A DNA stretch of 64,000 bases, taken from assembly GCA_046160305.1 (NCBI GenBank), contig JBJXGX010000348.1:1-64000 (forward strand). Direction: 5' to 3'. The position numbers were made by a program, and so were the translations under genes. The notes beneath the pieces were generated by a model, which worked only from the letters and a program-made list of their open reading frames with translations, searched no databases and was not told where the DNA came from. The DNA comes from SHXR01 sp046160305 (GTDB taxonomy: Bacteria > Pseudomonadota > Gammaproteobacteria > Burkholderiales > SG8-39). Positions within the stretch are counted from its first letter, which is position 1. Each line of letters starts with the position of its first letter. Of this stretch, positions 41,601 to 50,572 are shown in pieces.

Positions 41601-42086
41601 CTGAAGGCCGGGCGGGAGCCCGATCTGTCACGACCGCTCGAAGTAACTACCGAAGTCAACTTGCACACGCCCGCGTTGTTGCCGACCGAATATTGCGCCG
41701 ACGTGCATGAACGCCTGGTGCTGTACAAGCGGCTTGCGCATTGTCCGAACGAGGACGCGCTGACATTGCTCCAGGAAGAACTCGTTGACCGGTTCGGTCC
41801 GCTCCCGACCGCGGCTGAAGCGCTGGTCGCAAGCCACCGGTTGCGTATGCTTGCCAAGCCGCTTGGTGTCCAACGGGTCGATGCCTCCGCTGAATCCATC
41901 GCGCTCACCTTCGAGCAGCATCCGGCGGTCGATCCGGCGCGCATTATTCAGCTCATCCAGAAAAATCGGCATTGGAAGCTGGCTGGTCCCAATCGCCTTC
42001 GCGTGGAAGCGAAAGCGGTGAGCGTTCCCGAGCGCACGCGGGCCGTTCGGGAAATCATCGGACTGCTGCGACAGAAAGTGTCGTGA
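38637..42086 (+). CDS. mfd: Transcription-repair coupling factor Mfd
   Basis: A 1149-aa ATP-dependent translocase that removes stalled RNA polymerase and recruits UvrA. It has a UvrB-homology N-terminal part (~1-330) and an RNA-polymerase-interaction domain near 470-540 (V-H-V-E-H-G-V-G-R-Y). The helicase motor has Walker A C-G-D-V-G-F-G-K-T-E near residue 633, the D-E-E-H box near 730 and R-G-R-V-G-R-S near 903. A C-terminal TRCF domain follows. A start at ATG 38637 was preferred over GTG 38604. It overlaps the next gene by 4 nt. Confidence 0.96.
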   Translation: MSSVVLPAKPPRQRLENLPGSADAFELARIASKLKADAEKRLVTVICASALDAQRLRDEIAFFAPTLQVHLFADWETLPYDALSPHQDLVSERLETLYKVMQGEAGVLVVPATTALQRLGPPSFLAAHTFFIKAGTKLELASLREQLVRGGYSHVTQVMSPGEFCVRGGLVDLFPMGSSLPFRIDLVDEDIETIRTFDPDTQRTVYKVNEIRLLPAREFPMHEAARTGFRARFRETIEGDVSKSTIYRDVSNGVPTAGIEYYLPLFFDETSTLFDYLPRNTTLVLHHDCSAAIDEFWRDLNSRYSLLKGDRSRPLLSPIALFLSSEQFFVGLRAFSRIDIRGQQSDSDADDTPAFSVLPDVSVDRRAPDPLHRVKAFLERTPHRTLIAAESAGRRETMREYFGEYGLVTAPAPDFGSFANATARIMLGVAPLTGGFTARDAGLVIVTESELYASTARARGGRNDAKRTSVEGMVRDLAELRVGDPVVHVEHGVGRYQGLVSLDIGDGENEFLALEYAGAAKLYVPVAQLHVISRYAGGPPEHAPLHQLGSEQWEKAKRKAAGQVRDTAAELLAIYAQRAARQGHSFDVKTHDLEAFAEGFGFEETPDQAAAIDAVIDDMRAGKPMDRLVCGDVGFGKTEVALRATFVAVADGQQVAVLTPTTLLAEQHFNTFSDRFADWPIKIAELSRFRTGKEQSATLAALATGGVDIVIGTHKILSSDVKFRRLGLVIVDEEHRFGVRQKEALKALRAEVDVLTLTATPIPRTLAMSLEGLRDLSVIATAPSRRLAIKTFVMPYSPGVIREAMMRELKRGGQIYFLHNDVQSIDAQCERLRELVPEARIAIAHGQMPERALERVMREFLQQRHNVLLCSTIIETGIDIPTANTILIDRADKFGLAQLHQLRGRVGRSHHQAYAYLLTPPADALGTAAKKRLEAIQMMEELGSGFYLAMHDLEIRGAGEVLGDEQSGEMQEIGFNLYADMLNTAVRALKAGREPDLSRPLEVTTEVNLHTPALLPTEYCADVHERLVLYKRLAHCPNEDALTLLQEELVDRFGPLPTAAEALVASHRLRMLAKPLGVQRVDASAESIALTFEQHPAVDPARIIQLIQKNRHWKLAGPNRLRVEAKAVSVPERTRAVREIIGLLRQKVS

Positions 42087-43033
42087 ACGCCCGGGTATCC
42101 GCCTTGTTGTCCATGACCCTCGCATTGAATATTGCGGCGGCGCACGCGGCCGTGCCGGACCAAACAACGGAGCAAATGACCGAGCACGCGCTTGCGATCG
42201 CGCAGGCTGGAAAATCCGCGGAAGCCCGAGAGATCCTGCTACCGCTTGCAGAGACTGGAAATCCCGAGGCGCAGTTCGGACTCGGAATGCTGCTCGAGAG
42301 CGCGTTCAGTCGTCCGTCGGAGGCCGCCCTGTGGTATCGGCGCGCGGCGGTCAGCGGGCATGCTGCCGCGGAGAACAATCTTGGCGCACTGTTCTTCGAC
42401 GGTCGCGGCGTTCCGCGCAGCATCGGTGAGGCAATGCGATGGTATCGAATAAGCGCGGATCGCGACCATGCTCCGGCGCAATACAACCTTGGCATGATGA
42501 TCGGACGCGGACAGGGTACGAAGGCCGATCCCATCGAGATGGTGATGTGGCTGGAACGCTCCGCAAAGGGTGGTCACGATCGCGCCCAGGCACAACTCGG
42601 GCGACTGTATCTGGAAGGTGTAGGCGTCGAATCGGATCTGAAGATGGCGCGCCACTGGTTCGAGAAGTCCGCTGAACAGAACAATCTTTGGGGCCAGTAC
42701 TACCTTGGCCTGCACCTCAAACGGGGCGAGGGAACCTCGCGTGACTTGGCGGCCTCGATCGTCTGGTTCGAGAAAGCTGCTTCACAAGGGCACATCCTGT
42801 CGGCGTACGAACTCGCAGTGGCATACGACCTTGGCCTTGGCGTGGCGTCCAATCCGGACCTCGCCATCAAATACTACAAGAGCGCCGGCGAGCGGAGCCA
42901 CGTGCCGTCGATCCGCCGGCTCACCGCGATCTATGCGCGAGGAGAGCTCGGACTGCCGATCGATCAGGCACTTGCTCGCTATTGGGGCAAGAGGTTGAAC
43001 GCCGCGGCGCGCGAGAAGCAGCCGGAGCTCTGA
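42083..43033 (+). CDS. Sel1-like repeat (SLR) protein, exported
   Basis: A 316-aa protein starting at GTG 42083, which overlaps the mfd stop (GTGA). An N-terminal signal peptide (residues 1-~20, A-A-A-H-A-A) is followed by about seven Sel1/TPR-like repeats of ~36 residues with the A-x-Y-x-L-G-x-x-x-x-x-G-x-G pattern. It is probably a periplasmic scaffold; Sel1 proteins mediate protein-protein contacts and can serve signalling. It sits between mfd and serB with overlaps on both sides. An alternative start is ATG 42113 within the signal region. Confidence 0.87.
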   Translation: MNARVSALLSMTLALNIAAAHAAVPDQTTEQMTEHALAIAQAGKSAEAREILLPLAETGNPEAQFGLGMLLESAFSRPSEAALWYRRAAVSGHAAAENNLGALFFDGRGVPRSIGEAMRWYRISADRDHAPAQYNLGMMIGRGQGTKADPIEMVMWLERSAKGGHDRAQAQLGRLYLEGVGVESDLKMARHWFEKSAEQNNLWGQYYLGLHLKRGEGTSRDLAASIVWFEKAASQGHILSAYELAVAYDLGLGVASNPDLAIKYYKSAGERSHVPSIRRLTAIYARGELGLPIDQALARYWGKRLNAAAREKQPEL

Positions 43034-43869
43034 TGAACCGGGATCTGGTTATCCAAGGCAGTGATGCGGATCAGTCGATCGCCGATACGCTCGCGACAAA
43101 GGTAGGCGCCGATCGCGCCGAGCAGGTCGGCCTCAACGCGTTTCGAATTCTCAATCCGCGATTGACCGAACAGATCCCATCCTATTTCGACAATACGCGG
43201 ATCGACTTCGCGCTCGTGCCCGCGACGCGACGCCTCGCTGAATTCCGCCTTGTTGCGATGGACATGGACTCGACCCTGATCACGATCGAGTGCATCGACG
43301 AACTGGCCGATCTCGTCGGACGGAAAACCGAAGTCGCGGCGATCACCGCGGCGGCCATGCGCGGGGAACTCGACTACCCGACGAGCTTGCGGCAACGGGT
43401 CCATGCGCTGGCGGGGATCGACATGGCCGCCGTCGAGTCGGTCTATCTCGAGCGTCTGCGGCTTTCACCTGGCACCGAGGCGATGTTGGCGCGATTGCAC
43501 GACCTGCGCATGAAGACGCTCCTGGTGTCCGGTGGATTCACTTACTTCACGGACCGCTTGAGGCAACGGCTCGGCCTTGATTTCGCCCACTCGAATACCC
43601 TCGAAATAGAGCACGACAGGCTCACCGGCCGCCTGATCGGGGACGTTCTGGATGGCGCCGGCAAGGCCCGCGTCGTGATCGAAACCGCGAAACGTCTTGG
43701 CGTTGCAGTGGATCAGATCATCGCGATCGGTGATGGCGCCAACGATCTGCCGATGATGGCCGAAGCCGGCGTGTCCATCGCCTATCACGCCAAGCCCGCG
43801 GTGCAGAAAAAGGCAACCTACTGCTTCAATCATGTGGGGCTTGACGGCCTCTTGCATCTCTTTCGCTGA
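43033..43869 (+). CDS. serB: Phosphoserine phosphatase
   Basis: A 278-aa HAD phosphatase completing serine biosynthesis. The nucleophile motif D77-M-D79-S-T lies in V-A-M-D-M-D-S-T-L. S-G-G-F-T is near residue 165, and the K-A-R and G-D-G-A-N-D-L motifs are near 214 and 237. The N-terminal ~70 residues are the usual ACT-like extension, shorter than in E. coli. TGATG couples it to the upstream Sel1 gene. It is convergent with cysE (17-nt gap). Confidence 0.94.
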   Translation: MNRDLVIQGSDADQSIADTLATKVGADRAEQVGLNAFRILNPRLTEQIPSYFDNTRIDFALVPATRRLAEFRLVAMDMDSTLITIECIDELADLVGRKTEVAAITAAAMRGELDYPTSLRQRVHALAGIDMAAVESVYLERLRLSPGTEAMLARLHDLRMKTLLVSGGFTYFTDRLRQRLGLDFAHSNTLEIEHDRLTGRLIGDVLDGAGKARVVIETAKRLGVAVDQIIAIGDGANDLPMMAEAGVSIAYHAKPAVQKKATYCFNHVGLDGLLHLFR

Positions 43870-43886
43870 AGAGATGCCCCGCGTGC

Positions 43887-44639
43887 CTATTTCTCCCCGA
43901 CTCTGCGCAGGCGTGGTTCGATCGGCCCGTCCGGCGAGGATCGCTCGGCGAGCACGCGTTCAAGCTCGGCGATGCGCGCTGCTGCATCGTCCAGCCGCCT
44001 CTCGATATCCGCGCCGTGATCGGTGAGGCCGCGAATGGCCTGCGCGACCGGATCATCATCGCCCTTGGAAACCGCATAGGCAGAGAATCCCAGCTTCTCG
44101 GCGTGGGCTTCGCGCGCCTGATCGACATTCGCCTCGATGATCCGCGCCGGAATACCGACAGCCGTTGCGCCCGCGGGCACATCTCTCACCACCACCGCGT
44201 TGGAGCCGATCTTGGCGTTGTCGTTGATCACGATCGGGCCAATCACTTTCGCGCCGGCGCCAATGACAACACCGTTCCGCAATGTGGGATGGCGCTTGCC
44301 CTTGTTCCAGGATGTCCCGCCAAGGGTGACGCCGTGATAGAGGGTGCAGTCATCGCCGATCTCGGCCGTCTCGCCGATCACGACACCCATGCCGTGATCG
44401 ATGAACAAACGCCGGCCGATCGTGGCGCCGGGATGGATCTCGATCCCGGTCAGGAAACGCCCTACGTGCGACAAGAGGCGGGCGAGCCATCGAAACCGCC
44501 ATCCCCACAACGCATGCGCGACGCGATGCAATTGCAATGCGTGAAATCCCGGGTAACACGTGAGCACCTCCCAGACCGTGCGGGCAGCGGGATCCCGCTC
44601 GAAAATGCAGTCGATATCTTCACGGAAATGGGTTGGCAT
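43887..44639 (-). CDS. cysE: Serine O-acetyltransferase
   Basis: A 250-aa hexapeptide-repeat acyltransferase making O-acetylserine for cysteine synthesis. It has an N-terminal helical domain and then a left-handed beta-helix with G-I-E-I-H-P-G-A-T-I-G, F-I-D-H-G-M-G-V-V-I-G-E-T and H-P-T-L. The C-terminal ~60 residues after G-I-P-A-R form an unusually long helical tail (D-I-E-R-R-L-D-D-A-A-A-R-I-A-E-L-E). ATG 44639 (M-P-T-H-F-R-E-D) is chosen over in-frame upstream starts. Confidence 0.93.
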   Translation of the reverse strand: MPTHFREDIDCIFERDPAARTVWEVLTCYPGFHALQLHRVAHALWGWRFRWLARLLSHVGRFLTGIEIHPGATIGRRLFIDHGMGVVIGETAEIGDDCTLYHGVTLGGTSWNKGKRHPTLRNGVVIGAGAKVIGPIVINDNAKIGSNAVVVRDVPAGATAVGIPARIIEANVDQAREAHAEKLGFSAYAVSKGDDDPVAQAIRGLTDHGADIERRLDDAAARIAELERVLAERSSPDGPIEPRLRRVGEK

Positions 44640-44740
44640 GGCTGATACCGCTTCGCAGTGGCTGAGACAGAGTCGGGTCACCAGCGAAGCTATTTTCGAG
44701 GGCCCCGAGAATTGAATTGTGGGCGGGCGTCGCGCCAGGG

Positions 44741-45550
44741 TCAATCGGTATCGGCGGTCGCTGCATCGTCGGGCCGTCCGCGTATTCGCAGCCCCGATTT
44801 TGCCGCGTGCGCTTCAAGGTTATTCAGCACCCCACGAAGAATGTTGATTTCCTCCCGCTCAAGGTTGGCGCGACCGCATAAGCGACGCAGTCGTTCCATG
44901 AGCTTTCGCGGGTTGCTCCGATCAAGAAAACCGCTGTTGCCTAACGCGCGTTCGAAGTGGACATACAGACCTTCCAGTTCCTCGAACGTGCCGGGCAGGA
45001 ACTTATCCGGGATTGCCGATCGCGGGCGGCCGGACGTTGCACCCACCCCATCGCTTGCGATCCGCAATTCATAGGCGATCACCTGCACTGCCGCGGCGAC
45101 ATTGAGTGACGAGTAGACCGGATTCGCCGGGATTTCCACGATACGCCGGCATCGGAGAATGTCCTCATTGCGAAGTCCGCTCTCCTCGTTGCCGAACACG
45201 AATGCAACCGGACCATCGGCAGCGGCCTCGATGGCCTCGCGCGCGGCGTCTCGCGGCGAGAGGACGACCGGGCCGATCTCCCGTGGCCGCGCGGTCAGTG
45301 CATAGGCGGTGATGGTGCCCTCGAGCGCGGCGCCCACCGAGGACGCCAACCGAGCATTGCAAAAAACGTCTACCGCGCCGCTTGCCATCGCGATGGCATC
45401 CCGATCGGGGAACCGCTTCGGCGCCACGAGACAGAGCACCGAGAGCCCCATCGTCTTCATCGCCCGCGCCGCGGAACCGATGTTTCCCGGATGACTCGTG
45501 TGCGAAAGCACGATGCGTACATTGTCGAGCCGCGATGTCGGCGCGCTCAT
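44741..45550 (-). CDS. trmJ: tRNA (cytidine/uridine-2'-O-)-methyltransferase TrmJ
   Basis: A 269-aa SPOUT methyltransferase (TrmH group) modifying position 32 of tRNAs. It has N-I-G-S-A-A-R-A-M-K near residue 24, a knot region V-F-G-N-E-E-S-G-L near 118 and I-P-A-N-P-x-Y-S-S-L-N-V-A near 138, which is diagnostic. The C-terminal extension (~170-269) is characteristic of TrmJ. It is divergent from suhB. Confidence 0.92.
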   Translation of the reverse strand: MSAPTSRLDNVRIVLSHTSHPGNIGSAARAMKTMGLSVLCLVAPKRFPDRDAIAMASGAVDVFCNARLASSVGAALEGTITAYALTARPREIGPVVLSPRDAAREAIEAAADGPVAFVFGNEESGLRNEDILRCRRIVEIPANPVYSSLNVAAAVQVIAYELRIASDGVGATSGRPRSAIPDKFLPGTFEELEGLYVHFERALGNSGFLDRSNPRKLMERLRRLCGRANLEREEINILRGVLNNLEAHAAKSGLRIRGRPDDAATADTD

Positions 45551-45733
45551 GTCTGCGCACTCAATTGGATTCGATCCCTTTCAGATAGGCGCTGAATTGT
45601 CGGTGAACGCAGCCGGGCTGCGGCGCTGATCCGTTACACTGGCGCGGTTTTGCTTGCCGATTTCAAGCCTTGCATACGAATGCGGCGCCTTGAGATTCGG
45701 ATCCGGCGTTCCTTCTATCGGACCTTCCGCTCC

Positions 45734-46537
45734 ATGCCCATTCTCCATCCTATGCTCACGGCCGCGATCAAAGCGGCGCGGAAGGCGGGCTCGATCATGA
45801 GCCGCGCCACGCTCAATCTCGATACGATCACCGTGACGACCAAGCGGAAGAACGATTTCGTCACCGAAGTGGACAAGGCCGCCGAAGAAGCCATTATCGA
45901 CATCATCCGGAAAGCCTACCCCGACCACGGTATTCTTGCAGAGGAGTCGGGCGCATCCGGGAAATCGGATGCTGAACACGTCTGGATCATCGATCCGCTC
46001 GATGGCACGACGAACTTCATCCATGGCTTTCCCCAGTATGCGGTGTCGATCGGGGTCACGCAGAAGGGCATCCTCGCGCACGGCGTCATCTTCGATCCGG
46101 TGAAGAATGAGCTGTTCACCACCAGTCGGGGAAAAGGCGCGTACCTGAATGATCGGCGTATCCGCGTCTCCGGTCGGATCGGGCTCAAGTCATCCCTGAT
46201 CGGGACAGGATTCCCGTTTCGCGAGATCGATAACTTCGACGAGTACATGGCGATGTTCAAATCGGTCACGCGGGAGACCGCCGGCATTCGTCGCGCAGGC
46301 TCGGCAGCCCTCGATCTGGCCTATGTCGCCGCTGGCCGCCTCGATGGATTCTGGGAGATCGGGCTCTCGCCGTGGGATGTCGCCGCCGGTGCGCTCATGA
46401 TCCAGGAGGCAGGCGGATTGATCAGCAACCTCGACGGCGAAGGCGATTTTCTCAATGCGGGCCACGTCGTGTGCGGATCACCCAAGGTGTTCACACCGCT
46501 TCTGCAGCTCGTGGGCAAGCACTGGAAGAAACGTTAG
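45734..46537 (+). CDS. suhB: Inositol-1-monophosphatase family protein (SuhB-like)
   Basis: A 267-aa phosphatase. It begins M-P-I-L-H-P-M-L-T-A-A-I-K-A-A-R-K-A-G, very like SuhB. The metal sites are E-E in L-A-E-E-S near residue 74, D-P-L-D-G-T-T-N near 90 and W-D-V-A-A-G-A near 215. SuhB also acts as an RNA-polymerase antitermination factor in E. coli; the enzyme identity is certain, the regulatory role is inferred. The trmJ-suhB divergent pair is conserved. A longer frame upstream is not used because SuhB starts at this ATG. Confidence 0.93.
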   Translation: MPILHPMLTAAIKAARKAGSIMSRATLNLDTITVTTKRKNDFVTEVDKAAEEAIIDIIRKAYPDHGILAEESGASGKSDAEHVWIIDPLDGTTNFIHGFPQYAVSIGVTQKGILAHGVIFDPVKNELFTTSRGKGAYLNDRRIRVSGRIGLKSSLIGTGFPFREIDNFDEYMAMFKSVTRETAGIRRAGSAALDLAYVAAGRLDGFWEIGLSPWDVAAGALMIQEAGGLISNLDGEGDFLNAGHVVCGSPKVFTPLLQLVGKHWKKR

Positions 46538-46563
46538 GCGCCCTTCCCCGCACCCTTCACCAT

Positions 46564-47658
46564 TCACCGAGTTGCCGCATTGATCCGCGGCATCACCTCA
46601 TTGGCCATCAACTCCATCGAGCGTTTTGCAAGTTTTTCGTCGACCCAGTCCATGCCGGCGTAGACGATCTCACCGAATGCTCCAGCCTTTTCGCGGAGCG
46701 CGAGAATCTCGTCGACCACCTTGCTGACCGTGCCGTAGATCACCAGGCGATCCAGCACGAAATCGGAAGTGAGCTGATCGTCGGGCTGGTCCACCGATTC
46801 CTTGAAGACGACGTGCCGCCCCCCTTTCGTGAGCTTCGTTTGCAACTGGCTGTAGTAGAACCGATAGGGACTGTTCGGATCGTGCCGCCCATAGGACGCC
46901 GCAACCTTGTCGTCATCGGCGACGAAGATCGTTCGTGCGACCCGCCAGTCCGCCCCGTCCGCCTTGATCCCCACTTTCGCTTTGCCCTCGACGTAATTCT
47001 TCCAATGGCTCGGCAGCCAATGCGGCAGCAGGAAATTCGCGGAAAGCGGATGAAAATCGCGCTCGCCCATGGCGATCACACCCTTCGAGAAGGGCGCGAC
47101 CACCGTACCGACGATTTCGGGCCGCGGCGTCTGAAAAGGCTTGGCCATGATGCCTGTGCCAAGTTCCCGGTCGAGGAATTTGCGGGTGGTGACTTTGAAT
47201 CGATTGTTCGGGAAATCGATGTCGTACGGCGGATCGCGCTCCCAGATCGCCAGGATCACATCGATCGCCTCGGCGAACATCTTGTTGCGATCCTCGCCGA
47301 GGATGCCGAGCGCTTCCGCATCGGAAGGCAATGCGCCGGGGCTCACACCGAGGATGAAACGCCCCTCGGCAAGATGATCGAGCATCGCCGCCTGCGTCGC
47401 GACCAGCACCGGATGCATGTGCGAGAGATTGGTGGTGCCGGTTCCAAGTTTGATGGTCTTGGTCGAATGGATCAAGGTCGCCAGAAACAGCATGCTGTTC
47501 GTGACGTTCTCGGCCCGGTCGGTCAGGTGCTCACCGACATACGCGTCGTAGAACCCAAGCTGGTCGGCGAGGATGATCGCCTCGCGATCCTCGCGCAGGG
47601 TCTGGGTAGGGTTGCGATGCAACGGGTGCACCGGCATCGTGAAATAACCTAGTCTCAT
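46564..47658 (-). CDS. LLM-class flavin-dependent (luciferase-like) monooxygenase
   Basis: A 364-aa bacterial luciferase-like protein with an F420- or FMN-type (beta/alpha)8 barrel. E-H-L at the end of the second strand is near residue 44, G-T-G-T-T-N-L near 73, G-R-F-I-L-G-V-S-P-G near 99, and Q-T-P-R-P-E-I-V near 175. It probably oxidises an alkyl or cyclic substrate with FMNH2 supplied by a separate reductase. GTG at 47667 precedes it in frame, but ATG 47658 has GGTGAG 6-11 nt upstream, so it is favoured. It is convergent with suhB. Confidence 0.88.
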   Translation of the reverse strand: MRLGYFTMPVHPLHRNPTQTLREDREAIILADQLGFYDAYVGEHLTDRAENVTNSMLFLATLIHSTKTIKLGTGTTNLSHMHPVLVATQAAMLDHLAEGRFILGVSPGALPSDAEALGILGEDRNKMFAEAIDVILAIWERDPPYDIDFPNNRFKVTTRKFLDRELGTGIMAKPFQTPRPEIVGTVVAPFSKGVIAMGERDFHPLSANFLLPHWLPSHWKNYVEGKAKVGIKADGADWRVARTIFVADDDKVAASYGRHDPNSPYRFYYSQLQTKLTKGGRHVVFKESVDQPDDQLTSDFVLDRLVIYGTVSKVVDEILALREKAGAFGEIVYAGMDWVDEKLAKRSMELMANEVMPRINAATR

Positions 47659-47809
47659 TGTTCTCACCGATTACCGCGAAGGAAATTGCGTCTTTGACGC
47701 CCCGGAGTCTACCGAAAGCCGGGGCTAAATGGTCCCTCTTTCGGGCTTCGGGCAACGGCCCATCCCCTGACATCGTCTATCATTTCAACCCGCGAAGGAA
47801 TCCCTGCAA

Positions 47810-49009
47810 TTGAATTTCGCCGTCCTGCGCCATCGCGATTTCGCACTGTTCGTCAGTGGCAATGCGCTTTCATGGCTGGGGTCGTGGATGCAGCGCATCT
47901 CGATCGGGTGGCTATCGTGGGATCTCACCCACTCGTCCCTATGGGTGGGACTGATCTCGCTCGCGATGTACGCGCCGGTGATCGTACTCGGACCCTTGTT
48001 CGGCGTGCTGGCGGACAAACTCGACCGCCGGTGGCATGGTGTGATCGTCAATGCAATACAGATGCTGCTCGCCGTAACACTCTTTTTGATCAGCATTGCC
48101 GGATCCATGCGGATCGAGCTTCTGTTCGCCGTTTGCATCCTCATCGGTATCGCCGGCGCGGCCTATCAGCCCGTTCGACTGTCGCTCGTCAACGACATCG
48201 TCCCGCGCGAGTTGCTCACGCAGGCGATCGCGGTGAACTCCGTGGTCTTCAATGCGTCGCGGTTTGTCGGCCCGGCGTTGGGTGGCATTGCCATCGCATC
48301 GCTTGGCGTGGCATCCACCTTCGCGATCAATGCGATCACCTATGTCGGCGTGATCAGCGCGCTTTGGGTGGTCGTTCTCAGGCCGCCCACGCACCGGCAT
48401 CAATCGAGCGGGTTCTTCGCTGATCTGCTCGCGGGTTTGCGCAATGTGGCCGCGCATCGCGCCATTCGAAGTTTCATGTTGATGGGCGCGATCACCTCGG
48501 TGTTCGCTCGCGGCGTGCTCGAATTGCTGCCGGTATTCGCCGATGCGGTCTTTATGCAAGGCGCAAGCGGCCTTGCGATCCTTACCTCGGCGGGCGGTAT
48601 CGGCGCCGTCGTGGCCGGACTCACGGTTTCCCGATTCAACGACACGTCGCACCTGCCGCGCCTGTCACGACGCAGCGCATTCGCCGCCGGCGCGATCCTG
48701 ATCATGCTGGGACTCACCACCAATTTCTGGCTCGGCGTGTTCCTGGTCTTCGCCATCGCGGTGGCCACGACGCTTTGCATGGTCAGCATGCAGATTGCCG
48801 TGCAATCGGCGGTCGACGACCCGTTTCGCGGACGGGTGATGAGTCTTTGGGGCGTCATCGCGATGGGCGGACCCTCCATCGGCGGGGCGGCGATCGGCGC
48901 AATCGCCCAGTTCACCGGAATGGCCGGCGTGACGATCGCCTGCGGCGTGGTTGGGATGACGATGGTCTGGATGGCAGCGCGTGCGCAACGACAAGATCGT
49001 CGCCCTTGA
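47810..49009 (+). CDS. MFS transporter
   Basis: A 399-aa major-facilitator protein with about 12 hydrophobic segments and the loop motif G-x-L-A-D-K-L-D-R-R near residue 65 between helices 2 and 3. The group resembles enterobactin-exporter (EntS)-type and other small-molecule exporters (MFS_3). It starts at TTG 47810 with AAGGA 11 nt upstream. The substrate is unknown. The gene is divergent from the luciferase-like gene. A weak hairpin and T-run follow its stop. Confidence 0.87.
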   Translation: MNFAVLRHRDFALFVSGNALSWLGSWMQRISIGWLSWDLTHSSLWVGLISLAMYAPVIVLGPLFGVLADKLDRRWHGVIVNAIQMLLAVTLFLISIAGSMRIELLFAVCILIGIAGAAYQPVRLSLVNDIVPRELLTQAIAVNSVVFNASRFVGPALGGIAIASLGVASTFAINAITYVGVISALWVVVLRPPTHRHQSSGFFADLLAGLRNVAAHRAIRSFMLMGAITSVFARGVLELLPVFADAVFMQGASGLAILTSAGGIGAVVAGLTVSRFNDTSHLPRLSRRSAFAAGAILIMLGLTTNFWLGVFLVFAIAVATTLCMVSMQIAVQSAVDDPFRGRVMSLWGVIAMGGPSIGGAAIGAIAQFTGMAGVTIACGVVGMTMVWMAARAQRQDRRP

Positions 49010-49024
49010 ACGTTGAACGCGGCA

Positions 49025-49055
49025 TGCACGTCCGTGCACCGAGTAGCATTTTTTT
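49025..49055 (+). terminator. Weak candidate intrinsic terminator after the MFS gene
   Basis: A small perfect stem tgcacg-tc-cgtgca (49025-49038) is followed after 10 nt by seven thymines (49049-49055). The stem is short and the T-run is offset, so termination efficiency would be low. Confidence 0.25.
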
Positions 49056-49063
49056 ACACCGCC

Positions 49064-50309
49064 TTACCGCTTGGGCTTTGCGTCGTACGCATAGCGGATG
49101 GCGACCCAACCGGCGCGCGGCGCGCGGAACTGTTCTGCCGCAGCGCTACTCGCGTCGAACGTGCGCCCCGGACCGTTGAAAAAATTCTCCCCAAGCACGC
49201 CAACGGACTCGTATTTGCGATTCAAGGCGTTGCCCACTTTCAGGACCACGTCCCACCCTGCCCCGATCGCATAACCGCTCGAATGATGCATGACCCGGTA
49301 CGCGGGCAACCGGCCATTCACGTCTTCGTTGTTTTCATCGCCCCGCGCGAATTGCCCGCCGAACTGGTTGACGACCGCGGCAATCGACCAGCGCGATGTG
49401 ATCGCGTGCTCGGCGCGCAGCTGTCGGCGCGCAGCTTGACGGAATAGAACGGAATGCCTGGAATACGATTCCCGGGGCCCACCTGAATGTCACCGTTCGC
49501 ATCGGCCGATGAATTGTTCGTGCTTCGCAGCTTGAACGTATGATCGCCGTCAAGTCCCGCGGACGTACCCGAGGCATCGCGAACCCGCACCTGCGCGATG
49601 TTGTATCGGCCGGATACATGGACGCTGAGTCGATCCGTCACCTGGAAGTTGTTCGTGGCCTATAAGCCATGATAGGTGTTGCCCGTCTTCGCCCGCGTCA
49701 CCGCATCGAACGCCTGCGTACCGAGCGTGTTGCGATCACTGGTGAAGGCGGCCTCCGCTTCGTCCTGCTCGTAGCGCGCGTGCCCCTGGCCGAGCGCGGC
49801 CCCGATCGTCAGACGATTCGCGCGCTCCACGATCTTGAAGCCGTTGGTCAGTTGCATCGATGCGCCGAGCATCCGTTGGCGCACCTTCGACCGATTGAGG
49901 AACCCGGTCGAATTGCCCGGCCCAACACCAGCGACCGGATCGAACGCGTCGTTGACATTGCTCGCCAGATTATCTTGCGTGAACGAACGCGCATAGAGAT
50001 TGACCGACCCGAGCAACGATGCGGACAGGTAACGCGAGCCGCGCAACGTCACCAGAAGCGCTGCATTCCCGGTCCGGTCCGGATAGGAATAGGGTTGTCT
50101 TCGATCACCAAGCATCGACAGCGGCAGTGCCTGCGTCCCCTCCAAGGGATTGTCCGCGAGCGTGATCGATCGATAATCCCTGCGGGGAGCCAAGCATTGG
50201 GGACGACACCTTGCGCATGGACCAGGTGCGCGGTCAAGCCGGTGACGATCGCGCAGACCATCGTGGCTAAACAGCGCTCTGCCTCGCGGCCAGCGGCGCG
50301 CGGACGCAT
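49064..50309 (-). pseudogene. Decayed TonB-dependent outer-membrane receptor
   Basis: Parts of a TonB-dependent receptor lie in three frames. The start ATG 50309 opens a signal-peptide-like N-terminus (T-G-L-T-A-H-L-V-H-A-Q). Near 50200 the reading jumps to barrel sequence (Y-R-S-I-T-L-A-D-N-P-L-E-G), so the plug domain has been deleted. An in-frame TAG at 49660-49662 interrupts Y-H-G-L, where homologues have Tyr. A 14-bp tandem duplication (49410-49423 and 49424-49437) shifts the frame after F-Y-S-V-K-L-R-A. The last barrel strands finish at 49064. Three independent lesions show real decay rather than sequencing error. Confidence 0.8.
49410..49437. repeat. 14-bp tandem duplication in the TonB receptor pseudogene
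   Basis: tcggcgcgcagctg is followed directly by tcggcgcgcagctt, 13 of 14 positions identical. Removing one unit restores the frame F-Y-S-V-K-L-R-A-E-H-A-I-T-S-R-W, so the duplication is the cause of the frameshift. Confidence 0.85.
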
Positions 50310-50572
50310 TCGGTACGGCTCCTCTCTTTGTACTTTGTACGACGGCTGGCGGCTTCGCATCGCGCCACGCACTATCGCAGTTTTGCGGTTTGCCGCAGAA
50401 TCGCAGCCTTCAGGCCCCCGCGGCGGCGGTTCGCACGGACGCGATCATTCAATTTTCGCATGATCGCGATGGGCACCTTGACCCGCGGAACCGCCGGCAT
50501 CATTTCGCTTCGACTTGACCGATCTGACCGGACCCTGATCTTCGTTTTTTGGAACCACGATAAGCATCAGTC

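Noticed and set aside
42083..43033. GTG start of the Sel1 protein as an error for a longer N-terminus
   Set aside because: The longer frame (from 41972) lies inside mfd in another frame and would bury the signal peptide.
46372..47652. 426-codon plus-strand frame over the luciferase-like gene
   Set aside because: Shadow of the minus-strand monooxygenase, which has family motifs; the plus frame has none.
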